From positions 34,005,501-34,069,500 of the forward strand of contig CM073733.1 in assembly GCA_037113605.1 (NCBI GenBank): a stretch of 64,000 nt of DNA, in the 5' to 3' direction. Position 1 is the stretch's first letter. Every line of letters begins with the position of its first letter. This DNA is from Calophaca sinica. Taxonomy: Eukaryota; Streptophyta; Magnoliopsida; Fabales; Fabaceae. Made by a program: the position numbers and the translations under genes. This document shows positions 23,847 to 36,679 of the stretch, piece after piece. The notes below the pieces were generated by a model that did no database searches, was not told where the DNA came from, and saw only the letters and a list, made by a program, of their open reading frames with translations.

Positions 23847-24584
23847 TCAAACCTCTGTGGTTAGCCGTGGTTCGGCTAATTGCTCAATTTTGAACCCCTG
23901 GGGTGTCAAGTTACAAGATTCCCAGGATCCTTCCTCGTATTCCTCAGTAACAGCTATGGGAGCCACAGAAGGAGAGTAGAACAGGGCTTCTAGATTTTGT
24001 ACCTCGGCTGGGAATGGATTGTCATCAGCTGGGACTATCTCAATTTTATCCCCTTCCCAAAAAATGAGCTTCTGATGCATGGTGGAAGGTAAGCATTGAC
24101 TGGTGTGGATCCAATCTCTCCCTAGCAGGACTGCATAAGATGGTTTGCCATCAATCACGAAGAAAGCTGACTTGATGCTTTTGGGGCCAACTGTGATCTC
24201 GGCTACCAGGATTCCTAAGGCAGACGAAGCCTCTCCCATGAAGCTAGCCATTTTCATGTTAGTTGGGATCAGATCTTCTTCCGACTTGTTCAGACTCCTC
24301 AAGGTGGCCACTGGCATCACATTTAATACTGCCCCATTATCAACGAACACTCGACTGAAGGCCTTGCCATTGATGTGGGCTCTCACATACAGGGGCTTCA
24401 AGTGCTTTATCATGTCTTCGGTTGGCCTACCAAATATAGTACCCAAAGCATCTTTTGCCGTGTCATCGGCTAAAGTTGCCCATTCTGCTTCTTCCACAAA
24501 TACGTCTCCTTCTAAGTGTTCGATCTGGGGGTAACCAGCCCAGAACTCACTTGGGATCAGACTAACGACCTCGATGGCGACCAT
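23847..24584 (-). pseudogene. Protease segment of gag-protease ORF, element B
   Basis: This 245-codon open stretch carries the aspartic-protease site as VFVDNGAVLNVMP (about 24345), with the catalytic Asp in D-N-G instead of the commoner D-T/S-G. It ends with VIDGKPSYAVLLGRDWIHT and a TEV-stop at 23847. The pol ATG follows after a single base, in a different frame. It is open over its whole length, unlike most of this element, but is cut off from gag by frameshifts near 24585. Confidence 0.8.
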
Positions 24585-27572
24585 CGATCGGCTTCACTCT
24601 CATCGAGAGATAATCCAAAATTGAATCTTCTCGGTAACGGACTCTAGGATCGGCTCGTCATCACCATTTAAGCAGTTTGTGTATATGTGAATATGCCCTT
24701 CCTCTTCATCCTGTTCCCCTTTTCCTTCTTGGCTGCCCGATGTCTACCTCGGCGGCCGGGATTGTCACTGGGACCTCCTTGGTTTGATCAGTCACAACTT
24801 TGTCGGGCTCCAGACCGCAAGGTCCAAAAGCCCTGTCAATGGCTTCTGCCACTTTAGCTTCTGGGATCTCCCCTTATCATTTGCCTTGGCATCGGCTAAC
24901 ATCTGCAAGGTTTGTTTCATTTTTGCAAGGATCTAGCCCTCTGCGGCCTTCTCTTCTGCGTTCTAGTCGGTGTGGTGGTTTGAACTCTTTCTTCCTCGGA
25001 GGTTGATTAACCACCCACTTCCACTTCTTTGACATTTGCGGTGGCTTGATCATCCTCTGTGGTTGGAGTTCATCATCATTCCTTCTGATTATGCGAAGAG
25101 ATGGCGGTCCCCGCCGACATTGAACTCCGCCACTCTTCTCTTAGACCTTGGGAGAGGATCTCGGTGATTACGGGCATACTCGGTGGGCTTGGTGAGATTC
25201 GATTGAGTTTGCCCAGGTCTCTGGGCATCTTTGGACTCTCTCGGTCTTTGCTTGCATTTTGCGGTACTGGCTGATCAACTCGTTGGTCAAACGTCCGGGT
25301 TTGGGAGGTTTACCATGGAATCGGCTCGAAGATGGCTGGCCCCCAGCGTTTTTTGTTAACACTGGTGGGTTTCCCAATCTGTCGAACACAGATCCCCTGG
25401 CGACCTCTTGGTTTCTTTTGGATTCTTCTTTGGGCATCCAAACACTCCTGATAGACTGTTTCCCTCTTGTTGGCCTGGGCTGATCGGGCCCTGAGAAAGA
25501 CACCATGGCCATGGTTACAGCTGGGAATGGATTGGTGTCCACTGACATCTCGGCTATGCTTTTGTCGGCTAACTTGAATCTGCCCTCCTTGATAGCCTTC
25601 TGTATGGCCTTCCTGAAAACTACACAATTAGCTGTAGAATGGTTATATGAGTTGTGCCACTTATAGTATTTCTTATTTATCAATTCTTCAGGAGGTGGAA
25701 TCCGATGCCCGTCTAGTAGCCGAATTTGCTTGTCCTTGAGCAAGTAGTCGAAAATCTGGTCTGCCTTGGTTATGTCAAAGGAGTACCACCGCCTCTATCC
25801 TCTGTTGATTCAGTTTCTTTGGCTTTAGCGGCCTTGATCTTTGGCGGGAATAGCTCTTCCTTTGACTATTTCGCTACCATCATATCGGTAGTAAGGTCGG
25901 TAGTTTGGTCGATTCCTCTGCCTCTATAATAGAAACTAGATGGGGACCACTTTCCTCGGCTAGCCCGGCTTCTCCTTTTCCTGGATATATTGCTCAACTT
26001 CGGATAGCCCTCTCGCTGGTGATTCAAATCTGTGAGGCTTGTCCTACCAACTTCTCCTTCATTTGCGGGTGCATGTTGTTAATCATCATAGAAGTGTATT
26101 ACGTTTGAGGAATTGCCGCAGAACATTTCCTGTTTGTCTTTACGAATCTTTCAATGTAATCGAACCGAGCTCATCAACTTCTTTGCTGAGACTAGTTAGA
26201 TCGATTCACCGTTACTTGGGGTTGCGACCAATAAAATCTATCATGGAAACACCTCTCCATATCGGCCCGATCTGCATGCGAGTTTGGAGGCAAGGAGGAG
26301 TACCAGGTGAGCATTGTCGATGAGTGATAATGGGAAGAGTGAAGCTTGTGATACTCATTAAATTTGCTTTCACCACACTTTGCCGTGAAATGCCCTATGT
26401 GCTCCATGGTAGACTTGCCATCTTCCCCTAAAAATACGGTGAAATCTGGAGTTTTGAATCCCCTAGCGACAGGAAACATCCGCTCCACCCACTCAGGGTA
26501 CGGTTTCTGTAAACAGAGACGGTCCAACGGCTTTAAGCGTACCCAAGTACTTCTTGATGGTATTTGCGATCATTTACGGGTCTATCAAATGAGAGGCTCT
26601 CTGGATTATCTTGTGGATTCATTTGAGGCGCTCGACCTTGGTCTCGAGGGGAAAGCTTTGTTGGAGCAATTACGAAGGTTAAAGGTATTTGGTGGAACAT
26701 TGCCTAGAGGTGGATTAGTAGTCCATTCTTTGCTCTGGACTATATTCCCAAAACCTCCGACCTGAGTCCTGGAGCAGTAGATGCGTGCAGGGTAAAGGTG
26801 GAACATTGTTCCATGTCTGCTCTCCCCATAGTTGCCGGTAGTTCGTAGTATATTTGAACTTCTTTGGAGGGTATGGCGTGGGGACTGGTTGCGGTTGGTA
26901 GAATGGTGGATTGTTAACATTCCAATCCCCAGATAGCTTCCCTGAACCATAACTAGGGGCCATCGGCTGCCAATTCGGCTGTCCATATGAGTTCGCCTGC
27001 ACAGTAGGTCCATGCGTTGGAGCATACGACATTACTGGCGGCAAACCGATATGCCCAACCGTGTTAATTGGTCTCCGGGCCATGTTGATCTGCCCATACT
27101 GCAGATTCGCTTGATCAGGTGGCATCACTTGCCCCCCAGCATGGGGTGGTACCCATGTATTCTGCTGATCACCGTACGTCTGGGTTGGTGGCCCTGCCGG
27201 TAGTGGTATGGGCTGTGTCTGAAGAGGCCCATTTTGAACCACATTCGGCTGAGGCTGCCAAGCCTGACCACCTTGTGCATCTTGGGTTTGCTGTTCCCCT
27301 TGCCAACGCAGAACTAGCCGAGTGTTCACCTTCTTGTCTCATTTGTTCTCCATGTCTCTCACCTGCTGAACCTCGTTATGCACCATGGGTCTGACAATAT
27401 CTGCCAACTGCCTTGACACTTGGTACATAAGGTCATGAATTCCCATATCAATCTGCTGCCTGATGAAGGAAGTGGTCATGACCACTGGAGCCTCGGCATT
27501 CTCTGGGTTATTCATCTCTGCAGAGGGTGGTGCGGAGACTGGGATGTTTTCACCCGCTATGGGCATACCCAA
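24585..27572 (-). pseudogene. Gag region of element B
   Basis: The N-terminal piece at 27572-27339 (MGMPIAGENIPVSAPPSAE) is followed by a Gln/Pro-rich linker at 27329-26715. The retrotransposon gag core is at 26527-26192, with FKTPDFTVFLGEDGKSTMEH and DMERCFHDRFYWSQPQV. The C-terminal part at 25743-25168 has a knuckle-like WHNSYNHSTANC motif. Frame changes between these blocks make gag non-functional. Gag would form the particle that packages the element's RNA. Confidence 0.78.
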
Positions 27573-27724
27573 GGTGTATGCTGACTCGTTGTTCTTGCGT
27601 GGTGGGGTTCTTTTGGGATTTGAACTTCGACTCCATGTTGTTGTTGAGTTTCTTTTCGGACCTCAGGTTCATACGCCAAGCGTGATCACATACTGGAGAA
27701 TCAAACCTGTCCTTCAATTCACCT

Positions 27725-27741
27725 ATGGTCCCGTCGTGCCA
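27725..27741 (-). other. Primer-binding site of element B
   Basis: Next to the 5' LTR end the minus strand reads TTTGGCACGACGGGACC. The plus strand of this site ends in GCCA, as the 3' end of a tRNA would. The primer tRNA is not identified here; the sequence resembles decayed TTTGGCGCC-type sites of Tat elements. Confidence 0.5.
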
Positions 27742-27745
27742 AACT

Positions 27746-28551
27746 TGTTTGCGTGGAAAAATCAGCCGAGGATTAGGCTAACGTCCGACCAACAAATTGA
27801 TTCTGTTAGCGATTACACCGAGAGCGGAACTACGATTCTCGATTGTGGGTTCCCATTTGCTCGAAAGCGTTGAGTGTGGTGAAACTACGCTACGCTAAGG
27901 CTAAGACTAAGAAACATGGAATCAGCTAGGATAAAATGCTGTAAAAAAGCTTGATAAATTGTAAGAGAAATAGTTGTTTGATTGATTTCGTGTGTCTTTA
28001 CATTTCTCAGCGTAGGTATATATATACAAAAAGGAAAACAAAACTGTAACCACCCCCTATCGGCCATTATGCGTTCCACACGTTCATGGCTGACCACGAG
28101 CGGTCGTGGGTGTCCCTGAACTGCTTCTTCATGCGCATCATGGGTTAACCGCTCTCCCGTCGGCTGGGCAAACGATTTATCACGTGTTAAATGCGTTGGA
28201 GACTTCCAACGGCTAGCTTTGGTCGTTCTAGCGCCAAAGTACATGACTTTCACATATCTAGCCCTTGGTTGAGCTTCAAAGCTCTATATTAATTAACGGT
28301 AGCTCAGCCGATATATCCATAATGATAATATATTTTCTTTATCCACATCGGCTATACTCTTTAAAAATCGGCTGACCTCATGATGCTCTCTGGGCCTCTG
28401 GAATTTTCCTTTCTATCCCCGGTTTAGTGGGACCAATTTTCGGCTACCAATCCGATCGGCTTATCCCACACCTCGGCTGTTCCCTTCATCGGTTGTTCCC
28501 TTCATCGGCTGTTCCCTTCATCGGCTGTGGCTGATATTTCTGGTGATAACA
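27746..28551 (-). repeat. 5' LTR of element B
   Basis: An 806-bp LTR that begins TGTTTGCGTGG and ends GATAACA on plus. A TATA-like GTATATATATAC lies near 28015 in the direction of minus-strand transcription. It carries three tandem copies of CGGCTGTTCCCTTCAT (28474-28521), where the other LTR has about two altered copies. Confidence 0.93.
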
Positions 28552-28678
28552 GGTATATAACCGATTAAACTCCATATGTATATAAACCGAATATTCTCAC
28601 GCACACATGCTGAAACTGGTCCATCGAGCTGGATAGATAGGAAGGACCATACTGATAACAAAACTCCCACAAAAGTTT

Positions 28679-31600
28679 TTTTTTTATAAGCAAAGAAGTT
28701 TTATTATGGGAGTACAAAGGGTACTCCAACCCGTAACGACATGGTAGTGCCTCGTTAAAACCTCCCTAAGCTAAAATCCAATGGGAAAAAAACCAATGGA
28801 GGAAAAAGAGTACACAAACCATAGAACACGTATTTACAAATGTGCACCACCTGCTGGTGACTCTAAAAAATTACAAACGCATACTATAAAAAGGAAGTAA
28901 AAGTGGCGATGTAGCAGCCATATAATTTTCCAATCCAAGCACCCCTCCCATGAAAACATGTAGTCAACGTTCCTATGCCAGCGACTGCAAGGAAACTAAC
29001 GACGACAGCGACAAATCCAAAGACACCACCAAAATCACAAAATCCCTCCAAGCTATTAAAGCCCTTCCAAATTGATGATTATATTGCCAACCCTTCCAAA
29101 TAATTAAATCCCACACTGACAGCCTACCCCACCAAAACCCAAGTCTTATTATTTTGACCGCAAATTCAGTTCCACGAATTCATGCAGCAGCCACCCAAAA
29201 TTCAATGAGAGTTAAGACATTGTAAAGGATTCATACACCAATCAGAAAATGTAAAGGGCCATTTATGTCCTTCCCTAAAAATGAACCACCCCCATGAAAT
29301 GTGTTTGATTTGAGCCATTAAATTGCTAGCATCCTTACCCTCCTCTTTAAAAATGACAGCGTTGCGAAGATTCCATATATTCCATATTACATCCAACCAG
29401 ATCAAATATCTGACTCTGCCTTTTTTCTTACCCCTGACAAACTTACCAAACTGTGTGAAGTGCTCCAAATAGTGAATTGACAAAGCGACATCAACCCCTA
29501 ACCATTTCAGAACTGTACGCCAAATTTCAATAGAAAATGTGCAAGAGAAGAACAAATGATTTCTATCCTCATTATGCATAGAACAAAATGCACATAACCC
29601 TGTTTGGTTACCAAGATCAATACCCCTCCGTTGCAACTGATCACAAGTGGGTAGCCTATTGAGAAACAATCTCCAAACCATCATCAATACTTTAGAAGGC
29701 ACAGAAGAATTCCATACCTTTTTTAAAAAGCGGTCCAACTCAGAGTGCTGTTCACCATCAATAAGCCCTTGAAACAAATTGTTATAAGCGGATCTGACTG
29801 TAAAGATGCCTTCTCCTTCCAGTTTCCAAATCCACGCATCATCCACATCTTTCTTTGGAGAAACCGAATTCAGAATGTCATATAATGCTAGAATTTGAGC
29901 TTCTTTCCAACTGAAAATCCGCCGTCTCCAAGCGACATCCCAAATCCATCTATCATCCTCCCAAACCCCCAAATTAGAAACCCTTGCCTCCTTATTTGCA
30001 GCAGCCGAGTATAATCGAGGGAATAATGCCATCAATTTTCCATGAAGTGACCAATCATCTGTCCAAAAACCCAATTCCAAACCATTATCGAGTTTTGGTT
30101 GCACCATCGCAGTAAACCAGGCAGTGTCTAGACTCACTATATCCCTCCACCAAAGTGAGGATTTCGGCCCAGCAACAGAATTCCCGAGTCTGTTACCAGT
30201 GATGCAGCCATATCTATGCGATAATAAATCTTGCCATATTGCGTCTTTGTCAGTTAAAAACCTCCACTTCCATTTAACAAGCAAGCTTCTATTGAAAAGC
30301 TCCAAATTTTTTATTCGCAAACCACCCTGGTCGTTTGGGAGACAGATTTGTTTCCAACTCACCCAGCTAATCTTCTTGGAATCTTCATTACCTCCCCACA
30401 AGAAATTCCTTTGCAATGCTACAAGAGCTTTGAGTACTTTCTTTGGCACTTTATAAAAGGAGAAGAAATATAATGGTAAGCTAGTTAAGACTGAATTAAT
30501 CAATGATAATCTACCTCCAAAAGATAAGTGACGGCTCTTCCAAGTAGATAACCTTCTCTTGAATGAAGAAATCACTGGCCTCCAAGTTGCTTCCTTCCTC
30601 AGATCTGCTCCTATAGGTATGCCCAAGAATTTGAACGAATTGTTTCTTAATGTACAGCCTAGAAATGTCGATGCAGCTATCATGAAACTCTCCTCAACAT
30701 TTACACCAGTCAGACTGCTCTTGGAGAAGTTTATACTTAACCCAGAGACCAACTCAAATCCTCTCAGTAACGTCTTCATACACCACACATTGTCCCAAGT
30801 ATCTTTACCAAATAAAATTGTGTCATCTGCATATTGAAGAATGGGATAAGAAATTTGTTCAGTCACCTTATACACTTTGAACCACCCTATATGTCCACTT
30901 TGCACCTTCACAAGACCTGGTCGACCTCAGCTGCAATAAGAAAGAGAAAGGGTGCCAAGGGATCACCTTGTTTTAATCCCTTATAAGTAGAAAATTCCTC
31001 TGTCGGGCTTCCATTTACCAAAACTGAGACCAAGTTAGATGAGACACATGACATCATCCACTTTCTCCATTGTTGGTTAAAACCCAATCTTAACATTATA
31101 TAATCCAAGTAACCCCAAGAGATCGAGTCATATGCCTTTCTAAAATCAACCTTCAGAATCAAACACTTATGCTTTCTTCTTTTTGCCAAATCTAAAATTT
31201 CGTTTGCCGTTACCACGCCATCCAAAATTTGTCTTCCGGGTAGGAAGGCAGTTTGACACTTCAAAATCACTTTGCCCAATACCTTCTTCAATCTTGCAGC
31301 TAGAAGCTTAGACAAAATCTTATAGATGCTACCAATGAGAGAAATTGGACGAAAATCATTGAGTCCTTGTGGATTATCCTTCTTAGGAATCAAAGCTATG
31401 AAGGAGGCAACCATAGCTTTGGGGAGATGGGATGTGGTGTGAAATTCCTGCATAAAAGAACAAACATTAGATTTAATAGTCTCCCAGCAAGTTTTGAGGA
31501 AGTTGAAGTTGAAGCCGTCCAGTCCTGGACTCTTATTTCCATCACAGCTCCAAACCGCCTCTCTGATTTCAACCTCTGAAAATGGTGCCAAAAGAAATTC

Positions 31601-32303
31601 GTTATCCACATCAGAAATTTGTGGAAATGTGATGCCTTCCAGCACCTGACGTTTCCAAGGAACCTCAAAAAAGCTGTCCTTGAAATGTCTCCTCACTTCT
31701 TGTTTTACCTCACCCACCTCCTCAATCCATTCATCTCCAATTTTTAGAGCTGAGATCCCATTTCTCCTTCTCCTTGTTTTGATACAGTTATGAAAATATT
31801 TTGAATTACAATCGCCTTCTAGAACCCACTTTGCTCTTGATTTTTGAGCAAGTAGGCTTTTCTTCATATGCACTTTTTGCCAAAACTCCGTAGAGACAAG
31901 TCTTCTTCTTTCTACATCCGCCACGCCCCCACCCGCAACCACCTCGTCAAGATGGTTCATCTCATCCACCGCCCTATCAATTGACAATTCCAAGATACCA
32001 AACACTTCTTTGTTCCACTTCTTTAGTTTCTCTTTGAGGAACTTCAATTTCTCTTTCAAAATAAATCCCTGCCTCCCATCAATTGTATGCTCCAGCCAAC
32101 ACTCCTTAATAAATGGCAAGAATTCCTTATGCTCTATCCAACAGTTGTTGAATTTAAAAGGTTTTGGTCCCCAATTTTGATTTGCGGTCTTCAACCACAC
32201 CGGGCAGTGATCGGAGATATCTCGCTTACCAATCCACTGAGCCTCTATCTTCCAATCTGATAATAAGTCGACATTTAATAAAAAACGATCAATTCTACTC
32301 ATA
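28679..32303 (-). mobile_element. L1-type LINE, 5'-truncated
   Basis: A T-run at 28679-28688 on plus is the 3' poly(A) of a minus-strand LINE. The 5' end breaks off at about 32303, inside the endonuclease region, just upstream of MSRIDRF. This is the usual outcome of incomplete target-primed reverse transcription. No clear target duplication was found; AAAAG occurs at both edges but is too short to trust. Confidence 0.88.
29202..32302 (-). pseudogene. LINE ORF2 (endonuclease tail, reverse transcriptase, zf-RVT)
   Basis: The coding part starts inside the apurinic endonuclease domain: MSRIDRFLL and SDHCPVWL, which keeps the C-terminal catalytic His motif. Reverse transcriptase follows, with KVDFRKAYDSISW, GLKQGDPLAPFLFLIAAE (about 30950) and the catalytic QYADDTILFG near 30830. 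The zf-RVT region (VPSKVLMMVWRLFLNRLPT, CAFCSMHNEDRNHLFFSC) is at about 29700-29540. Two long frames, 32302-30908 and 30911-29202, are separated by a one-base deletion near 30915. Apart from that and the 5' truncation the frame is open, so the copy is rather young. Confidence 0.92.
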
Positions 32304-33358
32304 AAAAGCGTTCAGGTGCTGGTGCTATGACCTTTTTTCCACCTTTTTCGAATCGAATGATTCAGCGCTCTCAGAAAGCGGATCAAAGGCTTCCTATTCA
32401 ACGGATTCGGATTATTCTACTTTAGATGCTTCGGATGCTTCCTCGGCCGCGCAGTACGTACTTCTGTTTGGAGAGTCTGTTCCTTACTTAGCTAGGACTT
32501 GACTCAGCTCGGATTCGAATTCGAGACTATTAGTTAATTAGCCGGAAAAGACTCGTACCATCTCATCCAAACATCTTGAGTTAAACTTCATATTCGAAAC
32601 TACTAATTAATGCACGGGCACACACATATATAATCTAAAATATAGATGAATATTGATTATAACATTATTTAACTATTAATGATTGATTTATCTGAAATTT
32701 GACATTTCGTCATGTTAATATTGCATGATTTAACAATTAGAATTGTTAATCATATTTTATTTATAAAATTTATCAACAAAGTAAGATTAACGAGGTGATC
32801 AATGTGTTATACGTTACACCTCGTTACCGGGGAGTTTCCTCATTGACGTCGTGGAGCTTTGTTGTCATGAAGCTTCATCACCAATTCCATGGGGCTTTCG
32901 CTCCGTGGGCTTTTGTCACCGTGGAGCTTCCTCACCATCGTCGCAGAGCTTCGTCGTCGTAGCTTCCCCACCGGCCAATTTCGTAACTATGGCTTCCACT
33001 TGTAGGTTCTTTCTCTCTCTCTCTCTAGTATTTTTTGTTAATTTTTTTTTTAGATTTCGTAACCATAGATATAGTGTTGTATACAGTTTTGGTTTGTTCT
33101 TATTCTTGATAGATACCCAATCTATATGTATTTAAGTGTATGTTTGATGGTTTGTTCGCAATAACCTAAGAAAGTGCTATCTTAGGCTAGGTATAGATAG
33201 TGTTTTTCAAAAAATGCACTATTGAAATACGTAAATAGTTAGCGCTTTTTTACAATGTACTATGTAAGTGAACATAGACTACGTATTACGTGTTATGTGT
33301 ATATATTATATAGTGCATAAAAAAGGCTATGTAAAATTCAAAAAACGCTAGTATATAT
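32304..33358. other. Gene-free region with a foreign-looking 200-bp stretch
   Basis: The first part (about 32310-32530) has balanced base composition, with words such as CGGATTCGGATTATTC and CTTAGCTAGGACTTGACTC. It is unlike the AT-rich flanks and may be organelle-derived. At 32830-32990 a degenerate repeat of GTGGAGCTT and TCGTCGT words occurs. A CT-repeat lies near 33010-33030. No gene is recognised. Confidence 0.35.
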
Positions 33359-36209
33359 TGTTGGTAAAATTGTGGTGGGAATGCTGCAAGTACTAAGAAC
33401 AAACAACATAAAATGACAAATTCAAATATGAAGATGTTGTAAAATAAAAACAAAGAAGAAGATGGATAATAATAGCGCAAAACTTCAAGACGTGTGTAAA
33501 CACTAGGCTTTAAGTTCAATTCTCCCCCACCAATCACTTTAGATTGAATGCAATAGGGTAACCAGTGAATCCCCTTCAAGATACAATGGATTTCCCTTGA
33601 TATGATTTGCACCCCCACACCAAGCATATCGTCAATGATATTTTACAGAACAATAGTTCCCTAACTTCAATTTGCACATAAGAGAATAAATGAAATGATT
33701 TGGAGTGATGAATTTGGCAAGTTTTGACATTGACATATGAATTATGTTCTTCTTTCTGCATGTAAAGTTGTTCTATATATAGACTAACGCATACCTTTTG
33801 GTGAAGAGAAACATCTCCTCATATGGACTCACACCCCATTGTGAATTGTCTCAACCATCAATGAATGAGTGCATTTATTCATTCAAATGTCTTTAGATGA
33901 ATAGATGCATATGTCCATCGAAGAATATAACCACTAGTGACAGCCACAAAAGGACACACCCTTTGGAACATGAAACCTTGTTTTCTCTTTCACTTTGGTG
34001 TTCTTGGATTCCTATTGTTTTGGAAATCCCCAACCATTTTCAAAATAAATCCAAATCCCATTATTCTAGAAATCGCATATTTTCAACTAAAGCTATCTTG
34101 CGATTTGAACCTTTACTTAGTAAGTCATTCTTTATCTTATCCCGAATAGATTGGTAGACAAGCTTTGAACTAATTATTCATTAGAATAAGCATAAATTAA
34201 CTTACACATGAGATCTCGGTACCATTGAACGAATTGTAAAGTGACACATTTGATACGGCCTTGTGTCTTGTATCCTTTTCATGAGAGCTTTAAGAGTCAA
34301 GCCCTTAATCTCCAAGAAGCGGCCTCACTTCACTCTCATATAGGTAGACTCTATCGGAAATGCTTCCATAGTAAGCACTTCAGCAATACATGCTACAGGT
34401 CCATTAAGAGCAAAAACTCAATCTTCCAACTTTATACTTATGGTTCAAGTACTTATAAACCTTGGGATGTATCTATTATCAAGTACTTGCAATTATTCTA
34501 ATAGTGTACTTTCATCATTGAACTCAAGACTTAATACTACTTACGTGTGAGTTGGGTTTCCACCATTGGTAAATATATAGATATGGGCTCGAATCTCATC
34601 CCCAATGATGTTCTAAAAATATCATATCTCTTGTCAATCCTTTCGTCAAAGGATTGCAAAATTATTTCCTTTTTCTTATAAGATTCTGAATATTACTTCT
34701 TCACATAGCTATGCTTTAATTCAATGTCCCATGACATTTTATTTTACACTTGGCCATTTTTCTTCGATAGTGTTGACCATCACATTATATGTATATATAC
34801 ATATACCATTTGTTTTGACCAAATTGATATATCATACAACAAGTTTCTAAATAACTTTACTTAGTTGCTACTAAAGCATTCAATACACATTTCAATATGA
34901 CATTCTAATTTTATTTTAGCTATTTTAATTTATTTAAGATATCATACATTGAATGCATTAAATGTACATAGCAACAACTAATACAATCTTGTTTAAAGAT
35001 CATAAATTACCTTTGATTACTTTAGGTGGGTCAATCACGTAAGTCATAAACAAAAAATTTATTCTAACACTTTAGAATTCATGTCGACCCTATTGTAAGC
35101 ATTTTCATATAACTTAGCATACAAATAATACTTGCATTATAAGTTCTACTTGCTAAGTATTAAATATGAAATCATCATAACATTTAAATGTATCAAGAGA
35201 GTGAACCATCATAACGTAGCATTCATGGAGAGTGGCTGTCATAAATAGGTCCAACACAATGCCAAAATATTTTTCATGCCAAAATAAGTAAATTAAAATC
35301 ACTATTTGTAATTGTTAAATAATCTAAATGATATTAAACAAACTAAAATTATTAAAAAATAACTTTATATATCCATCAAATATGAAAGTTATTCAATAAC
35401 TAGAGGTCAAGACAAATACAATACAAAAAATGGCACAGAAAACGGAATTTTGTAGAACCCACACTCTCTCGCACTCTCCAGAAACTCAGAGTGGACTTTG
35501 CAACGTACTGGAAGGGTTACCCCTAACCTCCGGCGGGCCAGAAACAACTCAGTTGCTGAAAAAACGGATGTTTGCAACCCGCTCACTTTAGAGCATGTTT
35601 TTTCACTCATTTTAGCGCCGTTTTAAGTTATTCTTGAACCAATTTGAGAGTACAAAAAACAAGGATTACAATGGTGGGATTTTCGTGCCCAAAAAGTGTC
35701 AAAATCATGATCAAAAAAAGGGTTCAAAAACAGAAAACGGGATGAACATTAAAATGGGTCCAGTTTCGACCCATGTGCTTTTAGACACCATTTTTTATCA
35801 TTTTAATCACCATATTGACAAAACAATGACTGGGTCTTGTTACGTACATGACTAAGGGACACATAACATGAATTTGATGGATCAAACAACACCCAAAAAA
35901 TTGTAAAAATGGGCCTTGCTCATGAAAAATGGGTTCTTGATGACCCTTGATGGAACAACGTGTTTCTTCACCAAACTTTGTAACATTTCATCCAAAAATG
36001 AATGGGTTCAGATGTGTTCACATTACAGAAAAATTTTGCATGACTTTTATGATGAAAACAATGTGAAGAATGGATCAAATCGGTTCCCACAAAACTAAAA
36101 ACACCTCTGCAACCTTATTTGTTGCCATTTTCGATCAATTTTTAGCATGATTGTCATAACGAAAATGATTAAGTTCTCTACTTGATTTGAAGATTTAATA
36201 GCATTTTAA
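33359..36209 (-). repeat. LTR-like 2.85 kb unit, copy 1
   Basis: It starts TGTTGGTAAAATTG on plus, so on minus it ends ...ACCAACA, a classic LTR end. A TATA-like TCTATATATAGAAC lies on minus near 33770. Copy 2 at 36680-39524 matches it along its whole length with only scattered differences, offset 3321 bp. Short ORFs within it are not conserved in length between copies and look non-coding. Confidence 0.7.
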
Positions 36210-36679
36210 TTGTCTACATTAACCATAAGTTGAAAAAAAAAATTTAATCACTCAAGAGGACTTAGAGTTCCACGTCATGAAATAATACTATAAAATACAT
36301 TGTCACATGCATGCATATATTTCAATATACGAACATCGTATATGGGTCCCTAAACCATATGACTAAGGCTCTTATACCACATGTAATAAGTTGACATCAT
36401 GACAATAACACAAATAACATAAACAATAGTACCTTTGTGATAACATACATGAATTTAGAACTCCAAGAATATCATATCCATATAAAGTAATTATATACCT
36501 TTTACCATGGTCATAAATAACAATTTGTGATGAAGTATACGAGTGTTCATTTCTCCCAAAGTTGTTAGAAAAAATGCATTTTCTTCCACCATCTTAGAAA
36601 AGTTGTAATTGTTGATCATCTCAATCTTCTTTAAAGTTGCAGACATTATTAATCGCAAATCAAAATCGAACCTAAAGAT
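36210..36679 (-). mobile_element. Short internal region between the two LTR-like copies
   Basis: Only 470 bp separates the copies. On minus, just inside copy 2, a short ORF (36648-36491) starts MSATLKKIEMINNYNFSK, which is reminiscent of the N-terminus of copia gag proteins. A sequence like a reversed primer site (GGCTCTTATACCA) occurs at 36367-36379, not where it would be expected if copy 2 is the 5' LTR. The arrangement suggests an internally deleted element, but the assignment is tentative. Confidence 0.4.

Larger units (their letters stand above)
16055..28556 (-). mobile_element. Complete Ty3/gypsy Tat-type retrotransposon B (about 12.5 kb)
   Basis: The LTRs are 16060-16846 and 27746-28551, both starting TGTTTGCGTGG and ending GGTGATAACA on plus. 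A perfect 5-bp target duplication GGTAT flanks it (16055-16059, 28552-28556). The retroelement is on minus: primer site, gag, protease, RT, RNase H, integrase, running right to left. An antisense PMD gene lies on plus between integrase and the 3' LTR. The family is the same as element A. Every coding part is broken by small indels and stops. Confidence 0.93.

Noticed and set aside
35634..36098. Short plus-strand ORFs of 60-73 codons, repeated at about 39.2 kb
   Set aside because: They lie in the LTR-like duplicated unit; the first is not kept open in copy 2, and neither shows a known domain.
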